Assembly: GCA_030765065.1 (NCBI GenBank)
Contig: CM060989.1
Coordinates: 38,431,501 to 38,495,500 of the forward strand
Length of the DNA: 64,000 nucleotides
Origin: Deroplatys truncata
Lineage: Eukaryota > Arthropoda > Insecta > Mantodea > Mantidae
Direction of reading: 5' to 3'
The notes beneath the pieces were generated by a model. That model had not been told where the DNA came from. It worked only from the letters and a program-made list of their open reading frames with translations, and did not search any database. Made by a program: the position numbers and the translations under genes. How positions within the stretch are numbered: the first letter of the stretch is position 1; each line of letters starts with the position of its first letter. Below are positions 22,101-33,435 of the stretch, one piece after another.

Positions 22101-22231
22101 TTTTTATGTTATAATAAGAGTGTAATATGGGTAGAATATGGCAAGATAACAGCTTGGGCTGATGTATAGCCATATTCTAAGGAAGATTGCTAGCACAAAT
22201 AAATAAATAAATACATAAATATACATACATA

Positions 22232-23450
22232 GTGGTGTTTCAAACAACTGACTATGGTAGAAAGTACCACCCTTATAATGCTTAAGTTTGAAGTTTGACG
22301 ATGCTACGTTGTTTATTAATTGTTTGGCAGCCATCAATAGTGAATGCTCTCAGTAAATTTGTAAACATGAATAAAACTGGTCATCGTTATGTGATACAAT
22401 ACTTATATTTGAAAGGTCTTAATCCAACTAACACTAAAGCTGAGCTAGATTCTACTCTGGGGGAGTCTGCTCCTTCGCTTACAACAGTAATATATTGGGT
22501 GGCAGAGTTTAAGCGAGGCCGTACGAGCTGCCAAGACGAACATCACAGTGGTCGACTAAATGAAGTAACCACAACAGAAATTGTGAAGAAAATCCACAAA
22601 ATGGTATTCGATGACCGTAGACTGAAAGTGCGCAAGCTAGCAGATATCCAAAAAGTGCTGTACATCGCACACTAATTGAAAATTCAGATATAAGAAAGCT
22701 GTGTGCAAGATGGGTGCCGCGTTTACTCACAATGGAACAAAAGCAGCATCTTGATGTTTCAGCCAAGTCTCTGGAGATGTTTCGCCGCAATAAAGTCGAG
22801 TTTTTGCATCGATTCATAACATGGGTTCATCACTTCACACCTGAGACAAAGGAACAGACAAAAAGTGGATTGAAAGCGGAGAATCGGCTCCAAGGAAGGC
22901 GAAGACAGTTCCATCTGCAAACAAGGTCATGGCGTCAGTTTTTTGGGATACGCGTGGAATAATTTTCATTGATCTTCAGAAAGGAAAAGCAATCAATGGC
23001 GAGTATTATGCAAACTTATTACAGCGTTTGAATGATGAAATCAAGCAAAAAAGGCTGCATTTAATGAAAAAGAAATTTTGTTTCAACAAGACAATGCACC
23101 ATTTCACACATCCATTATCGCCATGGCCAAAATCAATGAGTTAAAGTTTGAATTGCTTCCTCATGCAGCCTATTCAACAGATTTAGCCCCCTCTGATTAT
23201 TTTCTGATTCCAAAGTTGAAGAAATGGCTTGGTGGTAACGAATTGCTAAGAATGAAGAGGTGGAGTTTGCAGTTGATGGCTATTTTGTAGAACTCGACAG
23301 TTCTCACTATAAACAGAGTTTTGAAGCTATTGAACATCGCTGGGAAAAGTGTGTTGAGCCGAAAGGAGGCTATGTAGAGATATAAAGATGCTTTCTTTCC
23401 CAAAATGTTTGTTTCCTTTGTTAAGTGGGGTACTTCTGGCACAGCCCTCG
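22232..23450 (+). mobile_element. Mariner element copy 2 of the second family (dead)
   Basis: Sister of 9387-10620. The transposase relic starts at ATG 22367 (MNKTGHRYVIQYLYLKGLNP, ELDSTLGESAPS, YWVAEFKRGR). Later pieces include GIIFIDLQKGKAINGEYYAN, FQQDNAPFHTS (second catalytic Asp kept), LAPSDYFLIPKLKKWLGG and CVEPKGGYVEI. At least five frameshifts are present. The right end GGCACAGCCCTCG matches copy 1; the left end starts 'gtggtgtttcaaac' as in copy 1. The LINE at 18448-22218 abuts its left end. Confidence 0.85.
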
Positions 23451-23629
23451 AAGGCCAAAAAGTCTGCACTCCCATGGTGAGCATGCACCAGTTGGGAACT
23501 GGAGTACCATGGTGCAGCACTATTAGTAGTAATATATATTTTATTCACAAAATGATCTTAAAGGGATGTTGCAGTCTAAAATTGGTTATTAGGTTAATAA
23601 CCTGGAAAAATGGTAGGGAAAAAGTATCA

Positions 23630-24066
23630 GCATGAGAGGTAGAGATGATTCAATGGAGGGGGACACTTTGCATGCTGCGATCTGCACAGATCTATTGCTG
23701 CTACCACCCCTCAAGAGGTAGGGATGAGGTGAAGGGAACCACAGGAGGCTACAGGCCGTAGTCAGACAGACCAAAGAGATGCATGGAAGTTCCTAACATT
23801 TCCAAGTTTGCAGACCCGTCTCATTGCTGGAGCCAATCAAAAAGCCCTCTGGTGTCCACGGGGAATACTCTTTCCATTGAACATGTATCTGCGCCATTTG
23901 TCCAGCACACCTGAAAGATGAGAAGGAAAGAAAATGGTAGAGAAGAAACCACCCCAGCATTTGCCTGCCAACCATGAAAAAATCCAGGGTCCAAGTGGGC
24001 AGTCACCAGGAATCGAACCAGGGACCTCCCAAATGTGAGTTGTACACATTACCACAGCGCCACCTT
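23630..24066 (-). mobile_element. tRNA-derived SINE (third family)
   Basis: Reading down from 24066, the minus strand gives A box GGTGGCGCTGTGGTAATGTG and B box CTGGTTCGATTCCTGG at about 24005-24025, followed by a GC-richer body ('catggttggcaggcaaatgc', 'ccccgtggacaccagagggc'). This pol III promoter layout with a non-tRNA body marks a SINE. It is unlike the other SINE families here. The 3' boundary (low coordinate) is approximate. Confidence 0.7.
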
Positions 24067-24396
24067 GCTCAGTATCTGAATACTGAGTTTTGTCTGAATT
24101 TGATGCGATTAAATGAAATGAAACATGTTATTCAATACAGCAAAAATGTAACAAACAAAAATGTTTTTTCTCATTGCCAATAATGCATATCAAATCGATA
24201 TTTGAACATTGTGGTATAAAAGTTTAAAAAAACTTTGGTTGAAAGCTATACAATATAAGAATTTCAACAAATGCATAGCCATATGTTATTTTAGGTGCAA
24301 AGTTACATTACAGATGACACAAATTGCCATCTGGTTGGTTGCAATGGAGTATTGTCTTCCTGAAATTGTATAGCAGAACTTGAACAGAAGTCTGTC

Positions 24397-24896
24397 AATT
24401 TACGTCAAGTAGATAGAAAAAACCTTCTTTAGAATAGTTTGTAGAAGTCAGATAAAAATAAACAGTAGTAGATAGTCACGTGAATGTAATATTTTTTGTC
24501 ACTAAATAATAGTTTATTTCTAATTTGTTTTTGTTCTACTTCATTCCATTTTGCAAATAATTCAAAGATGTTCTCCATAAATTACGACATACAAGTTGAC
24601 CTTTAAAACTGCCTAGCCCTGTGCTTTGAAATTAAACCAATTTTTGAGCAGATTTAGAAAAATTCTAAAGTTTTGCCTGCTGGCTTCAAATGGAAAAAGA
24701 AAAAAATATCAGTTCTACCAACAGATTTATTCATTTGGCAACTGAAAAAATAAATGCATAAACACGTAACATTTCCTTCTAGTCTTATTCAATCGTAGTT
24801 AGAGACGAAAGATCTTAAAAATACAATTGTCTCAAGAGTAATGCATAGTTTAAGGATGTGGATATTTAGATACAGAAATTTTAAGATTAGTTTGTT
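24397..24896. other. Repeat tail fragment, then anonymous AT-rich DNA
   Basis: 24397-24500 resembles the last ~100 bp of the HINE-like family ('aagtagatagaaaa', 'ttctttagaatagtttgta', 'gtagatagtcacgtgaatgtaat'). 24500-24896 shows nothing recognisable. Confidence 0.45.
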
Positions 24897-25312
24897 TTAC
24901 TTTCTCTACTATGTATAAGTAAGGGAAATATATTCCAAAAATTGAATGGTAAGATTTCACCGGAAATATGTTTTGAGGCCCCCTGAATTAAAAAAAAGTA
25001 TTTTAGAAAAAGGTCCATGTGTGTGTCTGTGAACAGCATCACTCAAAAACAATAAATACCAAACTTGATATTTAAGTCCAATATCTTCCAAAGATATGGC
25101 ACGAAGATTTTCAAGAAACCAACTACCCTTACATGGACATGGAACAACTCTTAATGATTTTGATTAAAATACCATACATCAAAAATATTTACATAACAAA
25201 ATGTATATCATGAATTTTCTGAGAATAGCCTGTGAAGTCCCCTTCATTAAGAATAAGTTATATACCCGTGATAGAGGGTAGAGAAAGTTGTGTTAATGCA
25301 ACATCAGATTTA
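24897..25312 (+). mobile_element. HINE-like repeat, shortened copy
   Basis: Starts ACTTTCTCTACTATG after a T-run and ends GTAGAGAAAGTTGTGTTAATG then CAACATCAGA. The middle ~430 bp are missing, giving a short version with both ends. It is followed without a gap by another copy. Confidence 0.8.
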
Positions 25313-25315
25313 TTT

Positions 25316-26055
25316 TTACTTTCTCTACTACGTATAGTAAGTAGGGGAAGTATTGTATTCCACTCAAAAATTTGATACCGAGATTTCACTGGAAATATAT
25401 GTTTTGAGACCCCCTGAATCCAAAAAAAGCATTTTTGGAAACATGTTTGTGTGTGAACAGCATAACTCAGAAACGAACAGTCGGATAAACACCAAACTTG
25501 GTATTTAGATTCAGTATCTTCCAGAGATGCGACACGAAGGTTTTCAAGAAAATCCCCCCACCCCAGGTTACCCTTTACATGGAACATTTTTCGAAAATTT
25601 TAATTTTCTCAAAAATGGCTAACGATTTTGATTAAAATATCATATGTTTAAGATATTTTCATGACAAATAAAATGTATATCTTGAATTTTCTGGGAATGT
25701 CTCCAAAAGTATTCTTCATTGTGAACGACTTTTGCATAACGGGTAAACCATAAGAGATAGACAAAATTTTACTACACAAAAAATTAGATCGCATTAAAAT
25801 ACATAATTTATGTCATATACATTTTTTTTGTTGAGTGAACCATTTTCGAGATATTGCTTGTTATTCCCTTAAATTTTTCAATACTTATTTTCTCAAATGG
25901 GAATTCGTTATTCAAAGAGTATTAATCTGTGGCAAAGAGAATGGTGCTGCACCTAGCAACCAGCTATTAAGAGATATGTATATGCTTAAAGTCTGCAAAT
26001 GTTTATCTCGATTAACATGAAGTAGATGGAGAATAAGTGTAACACATCAGATTTT
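25316..26055 (+). mobile_element. HINE-like repeat copy, abutting the previous one
   Basis: Starts ACTTTCTCTACTACG in the T-run that ends the preceding copy, which places both insertions at the same T-rich site. It carries the usual blocks to 'aagtagatggagaataagtgtaacacatcagatttttt' near 26010-26055. The terminal GTAGAGAAAGT block is lost by a small deletion. Confidence 0.82.
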
Positions 26056-26986
26056 TTTTTTAATTGCTTATGAATATGCATTTAGCTAGTTTGGAATGCA
26101 ATATCAAAAGCTCCAAGTTCCTGTGTAGTGGGTTTTAATAAAAAATAATAGTACCAATCATTAGCGGCATTTTTTTTAATTATTTCATGAACAAGAATAG
26201 CTAGATTTATAATAAATATTTACATTCATTGTAAAATCACATTTAATCACATTGATAATGTACATTAATATCAACAGTACAGTTACCATTTTGCAGCAGT
26301 TTTGGTTGTCATAATTCGGAATCAAGTTCAATGGTACACAGTATTTACATATAAACAAATGAACAGGTCAGTGAATAAAGTTCATGGCTTAAAAACTTGA
26401 CTTCTGTTGCCTTACCAATAATCCTGCATGCCTCTCAACAATAAAATATATTTTTTCACTAAGATATATTTATGTCTAATAATAAATTAGTTGCGAGATC
26501 ATAAGATATAATTCATCAAATAAAAGAATACTGCTGGATCTCAAGCATGCAGCTTTGTGAAAAAATATTTCAAGTGCAGTATGTATTACTCTACCTATAC
26601 ATTTACATCTTCAAGTGGAATGTAAAGATTTGGACAGTTATCAAAATAATTTAACAACAATATGTACAGATGTATATAGATATGCCAACAGAAAAATACG
26701 GGTTACAAAATTGAAACAAATTTTCAATACAACTGTTCTGTTTCTTACTACACTGTATAAATACTGGATGCAATTTAAGCACATAACTTCCAGTGACCAG
26801 AGTTCAAATCTTTCACATTCGTTTTCACTCGGATTGCTGTGAAAAGTAAATGTAATGCGCTGTTTGCATTATTTCAAAAAGTCTGTGAAGTGAAAAATTA
26901 TATTCAATCCAGTCACATCACAGATGCCACGCTACCACCGTAGCACTTTAAATAATTAATACTTTTTTTTTTCTCCCAGGCACATT
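26056..26986. other. Region downstream of PGAP2 tail, nothing recognised
   Basis: AT-rich sequence on the 3' side of PGAP2 (minus strand), probably including part of its 3' UTR. No convincing polyadenylation site was chosen and no repeat was identified. Confidence 0.4.
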
Positions 26987-27403
26987 TCAAACCCGTGTTC
27001 CCATAATTCGAGGATCAATCCTCATGTAAATGTACTGTTGGTAGGAAGGTAACAAGTCTTGAGTGGGAGGTTGCCCCTCAAAATCTAAACCTGGTTCCTG
27101 TGGAAATTCTGGAGGCAGATGCCTTGGTTGCCTTGGACTAAGGTTTGGAAAGAAAATGGGGCAGATGCTACATGGCATTTGTCTTTTGTTAGCCGTCTCC
27201 GTGAAACCTTGTTCGGATTGGAATGGGAATTCTCTTGGCTGTAACGCAGATGACGGCTGGGTGGTGGGTGTAGTAGGAGACGATATGCTACTGGCATTTG
27301 CTTCCTCCAAAGTCTCAAAACTATCAGGGGTTGCTATGCAGGGCTTTCGTGGGAGCTGAGTAGTAGGTGGACTGGTATCTGTGATGGACTGGCCCTCTTG
27401 TTA
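26987..27403 (-). other. Open, Pro/Ser/Thr/Gln-rich stretch in PGAP2 frame after its stop
   Basis: In the same frame as the PGAP2 stop (27434-27436), after a second stop TAA at 27404-27406, the minus strand stays open for 138 codons to TGA 26987-26989. The translation is rich in Pro, Ser, Thr and Gln (for example SSISSPTTPTTQPSSAL and LPPEFPQEPGLDFEGQPPTQ), with coding-like composition and higher GC than its surroundings. It may be 3' UTR that is open by chance, a decayed C-terminal extension, or part of an alternative isoform. No known domain is recognised. Confidence 0.4.
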
Positions 27404-27433
27404 TTGGGCTGATTTGCATACAGATGCAATCTG

Positions 27434-27561
27434 TCAGCTAAAATGTACTCCTGTGGGTCCGACAAGTAACTCTCTTCCATGGAAGTCCCAAAATGCTGTC
27501 ATGTGAAAAGCCATGTTGGTTAGCACTACTACATATTCACACAGCGCAAATATGGAATACA
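27434..27561 (-). CDS. PGAP2: PGAP2 last coding exon
   Basis: Fourth coding exon. The acceptor 'ttctttcag' lies at 27562-27570 on the minus strand, entry is in phase 1, and the stop TGA is at 27434-27436. It encodes (V)[20 protein letters not shown], then [21 protein letters not shown]. The [19 protein letters not shown] block is diagnostic for PGAP2 (also called FRAG1), the multi-pass Golgi/ER protein needed to remodel the lipid of GPI-anchored proteins. The short tail after WDF agrees with the length of the vertebrate protein. Confidence 0.95.
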
Positions 27562-27810
27562 CTGAAAGAAAGCAATACAGAAATTATACGTTATACCTTC
27601 TGTGTAAGAATTCATAGTGCACGTATTTGGGACTGGGACTGAGCTTTTAGTGATAACTAATTTTGCATATAAATGCAACAAGACATCAGTGAATCAATAA
27701 GTATTACACTCAAGTTGAAAAAAAGTGAAGTAACAATCATGCTCCTGAAACATGCTTTGATAATAATTTAAGTAAAGTTATAATGTTACTAGCCACCAAC
27801 TTAGTATAAT

Positions 27811-28060
27811 TAGTTGACCTGTGGCTGGTCATTTTAGAAGGCTTAATGACATTTTAACACTATTGCATACTACCTTTTGGCAACATAAAAGATGTCAGTC
27901 AAGGTTTTAGAATATTATACTGGCTTTAACTAGTTTATCTGTGGCTGTTATTTCTGAAGGCCTAATGACATTTTAACCCTCTATTGCATACTACCTTTTG
28001 GCAACATAAAAGATGTCAGTTAAGACTTCAGAATATTTTAATATTATACTGGCTTTTAAC
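27811..28060 (+). repeat. Tandem duplication in PGAP2 intron 3
   Basis: Two adjacent copies (27811-27930 and 27931-28060, about 120-130 bp each). They share 'tgtggctg', 'aatgacattttaac' and a block from 'tattgcatactacc' through 'ttttggcaacataaaagatg' that is nearly identical. A few substitutions and an approximately 10-nt insertion separate them. Confidence 0.9.
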
Positions 28061-28499
28061 AGTAAAACACAAATATTTGTAGGTATTTTATCTTTTAAAA
28101 ATAAAAAGCAAAATTCATACCTTGCAGTCAAATGTAACCCTGTCATGATCCTTCCAAGCCATCACACCGGTTATTTTACATGGCTCTCCCATTCTTTACC
28201 ACAAGATTGACAGGAATTCAAACTTGCAATGTTTGGTTTTAAATGGATATGGATATACAATTTTAAATGGAAATGTCCATTTCGTCTTGCCTTAGCAATT
28301 ACAGGTATTAAAATCGCTTCCATTAAGTGATTGTGACAGGGATATAAAAACAGTTTTAGTAATTAGGGGAAAAGCAACACATGTAGCAAAATGATTCGTG
28401 CATTAGAGGGTTAAATCTCCCAGTCATTGAATGTTTAGTTGTTTTGAGAGTAAGAAGGCTTTCACGGCGAGTGCCAAAATTAAAAGAAGTATCTTCCGG

Positions 28500-28686
28500 G
28501 CTGTTTTGCCATAGTCTGCTGGAGATCGGGGCTCCAGACATTTCATCTCTGCTGTGGTAGACATACTCAGTGGCGCACACACAGCAAAACCTTCGAGGAG
28601 ACTTCGACAGCGCCACTGAAGATGTCTACCACAGCAGTAGATGAAATGTCTAGAACCCTGATCTCCAGCAGACCACACAAAACAGC
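28500..28686. repeat. Fold-back (hairpin) element
   Basis: Arms of about 77 bp (28500-28576 and 28610-28686) are inverted complements with scattered mismatches; a ~33-nt spacer separates them. Arm blocks include GTCTGCTGGAGATC/GATCTCCAGCAGAC and GACATTTCATCT/AGATGAAATGTC. This is much higher in GC than the surrounding intron. The structure suits a hairpin MITE; no transposase or target duplication was recognised. Confidence 0.82.
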
Positions 28687-29193
28687 CTGGAATATTCATC
28701 TTGTAATTTAGTTGTTTTGCCACATTTTCCAAAATATTTTAGTAGCATTTCCGTTTTACTCTGACATTCTTATAAATTGGCATGAAAATTCTCGAATGTG
28801 ATATTTAACACAGGTATGAACATTGTGTACAAATATGCTTCAAGCTTTGAAGATGATGTATACTTGATTGGTTTATTCATAAAGTTTAACATTTTGCCAA
28901 CAAAGACAATGCTATACAAAAATATTAATCTGCAACCGAAACTGCCATCTTAAAACAATCACTCAGTTCTGCGCTAAGGTAAGGAGTTTTATTCTCATAC
29001 ATACAGTTTATAATAACTAAAGCAAGATTTACAATATTTGCATAATAGATAATAATGCCTATCTCAAAAACTATCCTGAACAATTTCAAATGTTGTACAA
29101 TTATTTATTTTGTATTTAGTGCCAAAGGTCAAACAAAAAGTTAGCAAATCCAGTCCCAGTGACCTTACATGCTTTTCCACAAATCAACATTAC

Positions 29194-29409
29194 CTCCAGG
29201 TTCACAGTATGAATTATGCCTGATGAAGAAGTAAGCTGCCAGTGCAAATGAAACAACATTTACAGCCAATAACTGATATTTTATTCTTAGTGACCGAGCC
29301 TCAATATTATCTGGTGGACTTCTCCTCATGCTCCTTAGTAAATAACATGTCAGCATCATGTACAGCTCTGAAGTGATCATGAATGTAATAAAACACTTTT
29401 CGTGAACAG
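29194..29409 (-). CDS. PGAP2: PGAP2 coding exon 3
   Basis: The acceptor 'ctttacag' ends at 29410 and the donor GTAATG lies below 29194; phase 1 in and 1 out. It encodes VHEKCFITFMITSELYMMLT, then CYLLRSMRR, a hydrophilic loop, and YQLLAVNVVSFALAAYFFIR followed by HNSYCEPG. The YFxRHNxYCEPG block is strongly conserved in PGAP2. Two membrane-spanning segments are visible. The 7.3-kb intron before it holds LINE, SINE and HINE-like relics. Confidence 0.95.
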
Positions 29410-30088
29410 CTGTAAAGACAAAAACAATTCATTATAAGTCAAGAAGTTATTAAACACATTTAATCTGTTTGGAATCTGAATTATCATCTGCATTTGTAAA
29501 AATATGTTAGTCTTTATCATACATGGAAAGACACAGGTAAGTGGCAACCTCTTCATTCCATTAACCCCTTAATTTAATAACTGTTTTGCACAATTTTGTT
29601 CAATAATTTTCAATTTTTTTATTCTTAAAATGGAATATTGTTTATAAATTAGATAAAAGACATGTAGTCCAAAATATATACTTGAGTTTTAAAACATAGA
29701 CTAGTTTAAAATCCCAAAAATATTTGTGCATCAACCAAAATATTGGGATGCATATTATAGAATATTTTAACAGTACAACTTCTATGGTCACATCAGATAC
29801 TTTGGCATGAGAAACAAATGGTGCTGATGGTTTCACGCACTGAACTGTAGGATTTTAACATTGGAGTTTATTACTTTTTACATTTAAACACACATTCACT
29901 CTCACTCATACTTCCAGACTATGCAGAGGATATGGAATTACTCTCGTTAAAGAAATACTCCTCACCCTAGCTGGAAATCCTACTCAGGACCTCTAGGTTG
30001 AGAAACCTGAATGCTGACCATTCTGCCACAGTCAGTAAATTACTGCCGTCTTTTAAACAGCAATGTAAAGCACAACACTGTCTGAAAT
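29410..30088. other. PGAP2 intron 2, start
   Basis: AT-rich intron. A weak tRNA-like stretch (minus strand, about 29975-30030) could be a decayed SINE head; otherwise nothing was recognised. Confidence 0.4.
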
Positions 30089-30857
30089 AATCTGATGTGT
30101 TGCACTCACATTACTTTCTCCATCTCCTTTATGTTAATGGAGATAAAGATTTGCAGAAACTATCTTATTGCTAATTTTCTTTAGGTGCAAGGGGAATATG
30201 GTAGGCTTTAAGCGAGTCAAATTTTTTAAGAGCTGGTTGCTATGGGGAGCATTCCATTCTCTTTGCATGTCCGGACATAAAAAAAAAAAAAAAGAATAAG
30301 GAATTCCGATTTGAGAAATATCTCAGAAATGGTTCACTCGACAAAAACAGAAGAAAAAAAAAACTGTATGTGACATAAATTGTGTGTTTTAACAAGATCT
30401 ACATTTTTTGTGTAGTAAAATTTTGTTTATCTCTTATGATTTACCAGTTATGTAAAAGTCATTCAGAATGCAGAGGACTTTTGGGGACATTTCCAGAAAT
30501 TTCAAGATATACATTTCGTTTTCCGTGAAAATATCTTAAACATATGATATTTTAATCAAAATCATTATAGCCATTTTTGAGAAAATAAAACTTTTCGAAA
30601 AACGTTCAATGTAAAGGGTATTCTGTGGGGGGATTTCCTTGAAAATCTCTGTGTTGCATCTTTGGAAGGTACTGAACTTAAATACCAAGTTTGGTGTTGA
30701 GCCGGGTTTACATCTTTGAGTTATGCTGTTCACATACACACAGACCTTTTTCTGAAAATACTTTTTTTTTTATTCAATGAGCCTCAAAACATGTATTTCC
30801 GCTGAAATCTTAATAACAAATTTTTGGGTGGAATACAATACTTTCCCTACTTACTAG
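30089..30857 (-). mobile_element. HINE-like repeat copy
   Basis: In complement orientation: starts at the low end with 'aaTCTGATGTGTTGCACTCAC' and ATTACTTTCTCCA, and passes through the 'acattttttgtgtagtaaaattttg' and 'ccctacttact' blocks to about 30857, where it meets a LINE 3' fragment. The terminal GTAGAGAAAGT is cut off. Confidence 0.8.
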
Positions 30858-31620
30858 TTTAGTTTAATAGTTTATTGAGCACTAAGTTATTACATATTTA
30901 GACTGCCTTCTCTATTTGGTCCTGGCCACTAAGATGAGCAGTCATTGTGAATTACAGTTACATTTTAATACATTTAGTAGTTCTTATATTTATTTATATT
31001 TATATTATTTTTCCTCTTTTAACCATCCATATCCATTTATGTTTTACTTTCGCTAAGTATTTACCCATATTTTTACAGTTTTTATCTAAAATTGTATGTA
31101 TATCTTTATTCCTATTCATTCCATACCATAAACTTTCTTTTCTCCAAATCTCTGTTTCTTTGCATTCAAATATAATATGTTGTATATCTTCCCTTCCCCT
31201 GCATAATGGACATTCACCTTGTGCATAGCCATTTCGCTTCCCTTTTAGCCTCCATACTCCTGCCCTTAACCATGCTATACCTCATCTTTCTTCTTTATTT
31301 GTGTTGTCTACATATTTCTCTCTTTCCCAATGTTTTTTTATGTTAACATAAAAAACCAAGATCTCTTCTCAGCTATCTGACTAAATAATTGTTGTATCTC
31401 GATGCCATCAAATCTTCTTCTAATACTCTTCCAAAAACCTTTGTGGTTTGCATCTCTTTTTCTCCAAACATCTCCCATGCCATTATTCTCAAGGTTATTT
31501 CTTAGTTCATTTACCCACGTATTTTTTAAGCTAGTTTCTTGACATTGTTGTAATAAATTATCGTCATCAGAATTCAAGATCCTGTACCAATATTTCAAGG
31601 CTCTCTCCATAACCATTCCT
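30858..31620 (-). mobile_element. LINE 3' fragment related to 18448-22218
   Basis: Reading down from 31620 the minus strand gives MERALKYWYRILNSDDDNLL, LRNNLENNGMGDVWRKR and GFWKSIRRRFDGIEIQQLFS. It then continues to a GVWRLKGKRNGYAQGECPLC zinc motif near 31190-31260 and a WIWMVKRG-type end. This is the same C-terminal segment as at 21300-21947, but clearly diverged and frameshifted. It is 5'-truncated. Confidence 0.82.
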
Positions 31621-31887
31621 CTTCTTGTTACTCGTCCAATTACTTACTATACGTACCACAGAAACTAAAAATTAAATGCTTCTAATAGAATTCCAAATGT
31701 TTGTCGCTGCGTGAAATGTCTTGAAGCATGAAATGATGCAACATTCTTCCCATTGTACTTTGTCTTCTTTTCTTTTGTATTTCAAGCACTGCTTACATCC
31801 TGGCTGGGTGTTGTTTCTTTGCAGTGGGTGGAGTCATTGATGGAAAATGTTGACCTGTGAGCCAACTAGGATTTTATTTGTGGATGG

Positions 31888-32299
31888 ATGACCTACTCCT
31901 CTAGTAACTGCAATACAAAAATCCAGTACCTTCTTTGTTCCACCAGCTTTCTTGAAGAAGACAAATGCCTTTCAGGTTGCAGTTCAATCAAATGGAAACA
32001 AAATCTTTTTGTAATATTTTTTCACCTCTTTAGGGTTACTGGGTTGTCTGCTAAGTGCTGGTACACTTTATCTACTCATCATTGTATGCAACCACGCTGC
32101 AGGATTCATTTTGTCTTCATATAAAGGTTGTGTATAGTGCTCAAAAGACCTTTCACTGTTACTATACACCTGAAAAACAATAAGATCTGCTAGTTGTGCT
32201 GAAGTGTAATGATTTTCAAATGTAGGACAATATTGAATATTGGAATTAATTGTTTTTCCACACAAGCATGTGTTGGACAGGGTTGGAAAGGTAGAATCA
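31888..32299. other. Anonymous intron sequence
   Basis: No feature recognised beyond short chance reading frames. It lies between the LINE fragment and a SINE head. Confidence 0.4.
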
Positions 32300-32395
32300 G
32301 ACAACTGAAAAGTTCAATGCCATAGTTGGGATTTGAACCACAGATCTTCTGGTCTCCGTCTGGTTGCTCTAACCACTGAGCTGCAATAGGAACTA
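32300..32395 (-). mobile_element. Decayed tRNA-derived SINE head
   Basis: The minus strand shows A-box-like GCAGCTCAGTGGTTAGAGCA (32370-32389) and B box GGTTCAAATCC near 32325-32340, spaced as in a tRNA. The acceptor ends do not pair, so a true tRNA gene is unlikely. Confidence 0.6.
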
Positions 32396-32799
32396 AAGTT
32401 AGGATAGGATGTATATTTGCGTATTCTAAATGGCAATTGTTGTGACATGAGAATTAATGACCATTCTGAAGTATTTCATAATTACTGCTGCAGGACATTT
32501 TATTTCACTATAAAATAGAGTTTCTGTTATGTTCTAAACTGAAAGATACTGCACTAATTTGGAAACCACTCAAATTTAGCACCGAAACAAAAACATGCCC
32601 CCAATATCTTAACATGGTTGTACCCTCATACCTAAAGTATAGTTTCTGTTGCAGTCACCTTTGGCAATACTGTCTAAGATATGCGGCATAAGTATAGCGC
32701 TATCAATGATACAATTAGAAAGTATCTCATTTCTGCCAATCTAGTAAGTTTATTTTAACCAAGCTATTTTTATATTTTTGTTTAATAAGCAGTGCTCCA

Positions 32800-33435
32800 A
32801 ACCCAAAATCCCTCCCTAGCTACGCCTCTGACCCAAACTGTCCATTACATGGAAAAATTTCCAAGTTTTATTTTTTCAAAAATGACTCTGTAAATAGTTT
32901 TATTAAAATATATATGTTTGATGTATTGATGTGAGAAATAAAATGTATAGCTTGGATTGTCTGTGAATAGTCTGTGAAGACCCTTTTATTCTGGTTGAGA
33001 TTTATATAACTATGAGACCACAAGATATAGACAAAATTTACTTTATAAAAAATGTAGAGCTTCTTAAAACATATAATTTGTGTTACATCGATTTTTTGTA
33101 GCTTTAGCCACTTACGAGATATTTCCTGCTGTCAGAACTTTCCGTTATTTCAATCTATGTGCTTTTGAAATATTATGTCCATTCTTTGTTTCTCATCAGG
33201 CCATGCAAAAGGTATTCAAACTATCGAGTCCAGCAGGCATATAGTGAGTTTCATTTTAAACATTTGACTGTCGCACTAGTGTCCTGTATGCTTCTATGTA
33301 GCTGCAATAAAATATGTATTGAAACCATTTCAGAAAACATTCAGTATATTAACAAGCTTTTTATAAAAAATAATTTGCAGAATAAATATGAAAGTAAATT
33401 ATAGCTGGTGGAGAAAGTCATGTGATTGTAATAAC
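32800..33435 (+). mobile_element. HINE-like repeat, 5'-deleted diverged copy
   Basis: Family blocks 'ccaaactgtccattacatgg', 'gaaataaaatgtatagcttgg' and 'aaaatttactttataaaaaatgtag' appear in order, ending GGAGAAAGTCATGTGATTGT near 33410-33430. Divergence is high, so it is an old copy. Confidence 0.68.

Larger units (their letters stand above)
18448..22218 (+). mobile_element. LINE (CR1/Jockey-like non-LTR retrotransposon) with target-site duplication
   Basis: 3771 bp flanked by a perfect 12-bp direct repeat ATATACATACAT (18436-18447 and 22219-22230). The order is: 5' leader, ORF1 remnant with 2A-like motif (18530-19144), endonuclease remnant plus RT (19199-21334), frameshifted C-terminus (21282-21947), (ATT)n microsatellite (about 21978-22100), and a 3' UTR ending in AAATAAATAAATA-type repeats. 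It is inserted immediately 5' of the mariner at 22232. A 5'-truncated relative with the same 3' UTR lies at 42496-42762. The clade assignment is uncertain; no RNase H domain is present. Confidence 0.9.

Noticed and set aside
21914..22169. Leucine/isoleucine-rich small membrane protein frames
   Set aside because: Artefact of the ATT repeat following the LINE ORF2 stop.
26987..27310. Independent proline-rich gene starting at the ATG/GAG-type start in this stretch
   Set aside because: It is in frame with, and directly downstream of, PGAP2; kept as a possible extension or UTR instead of a separate gene.
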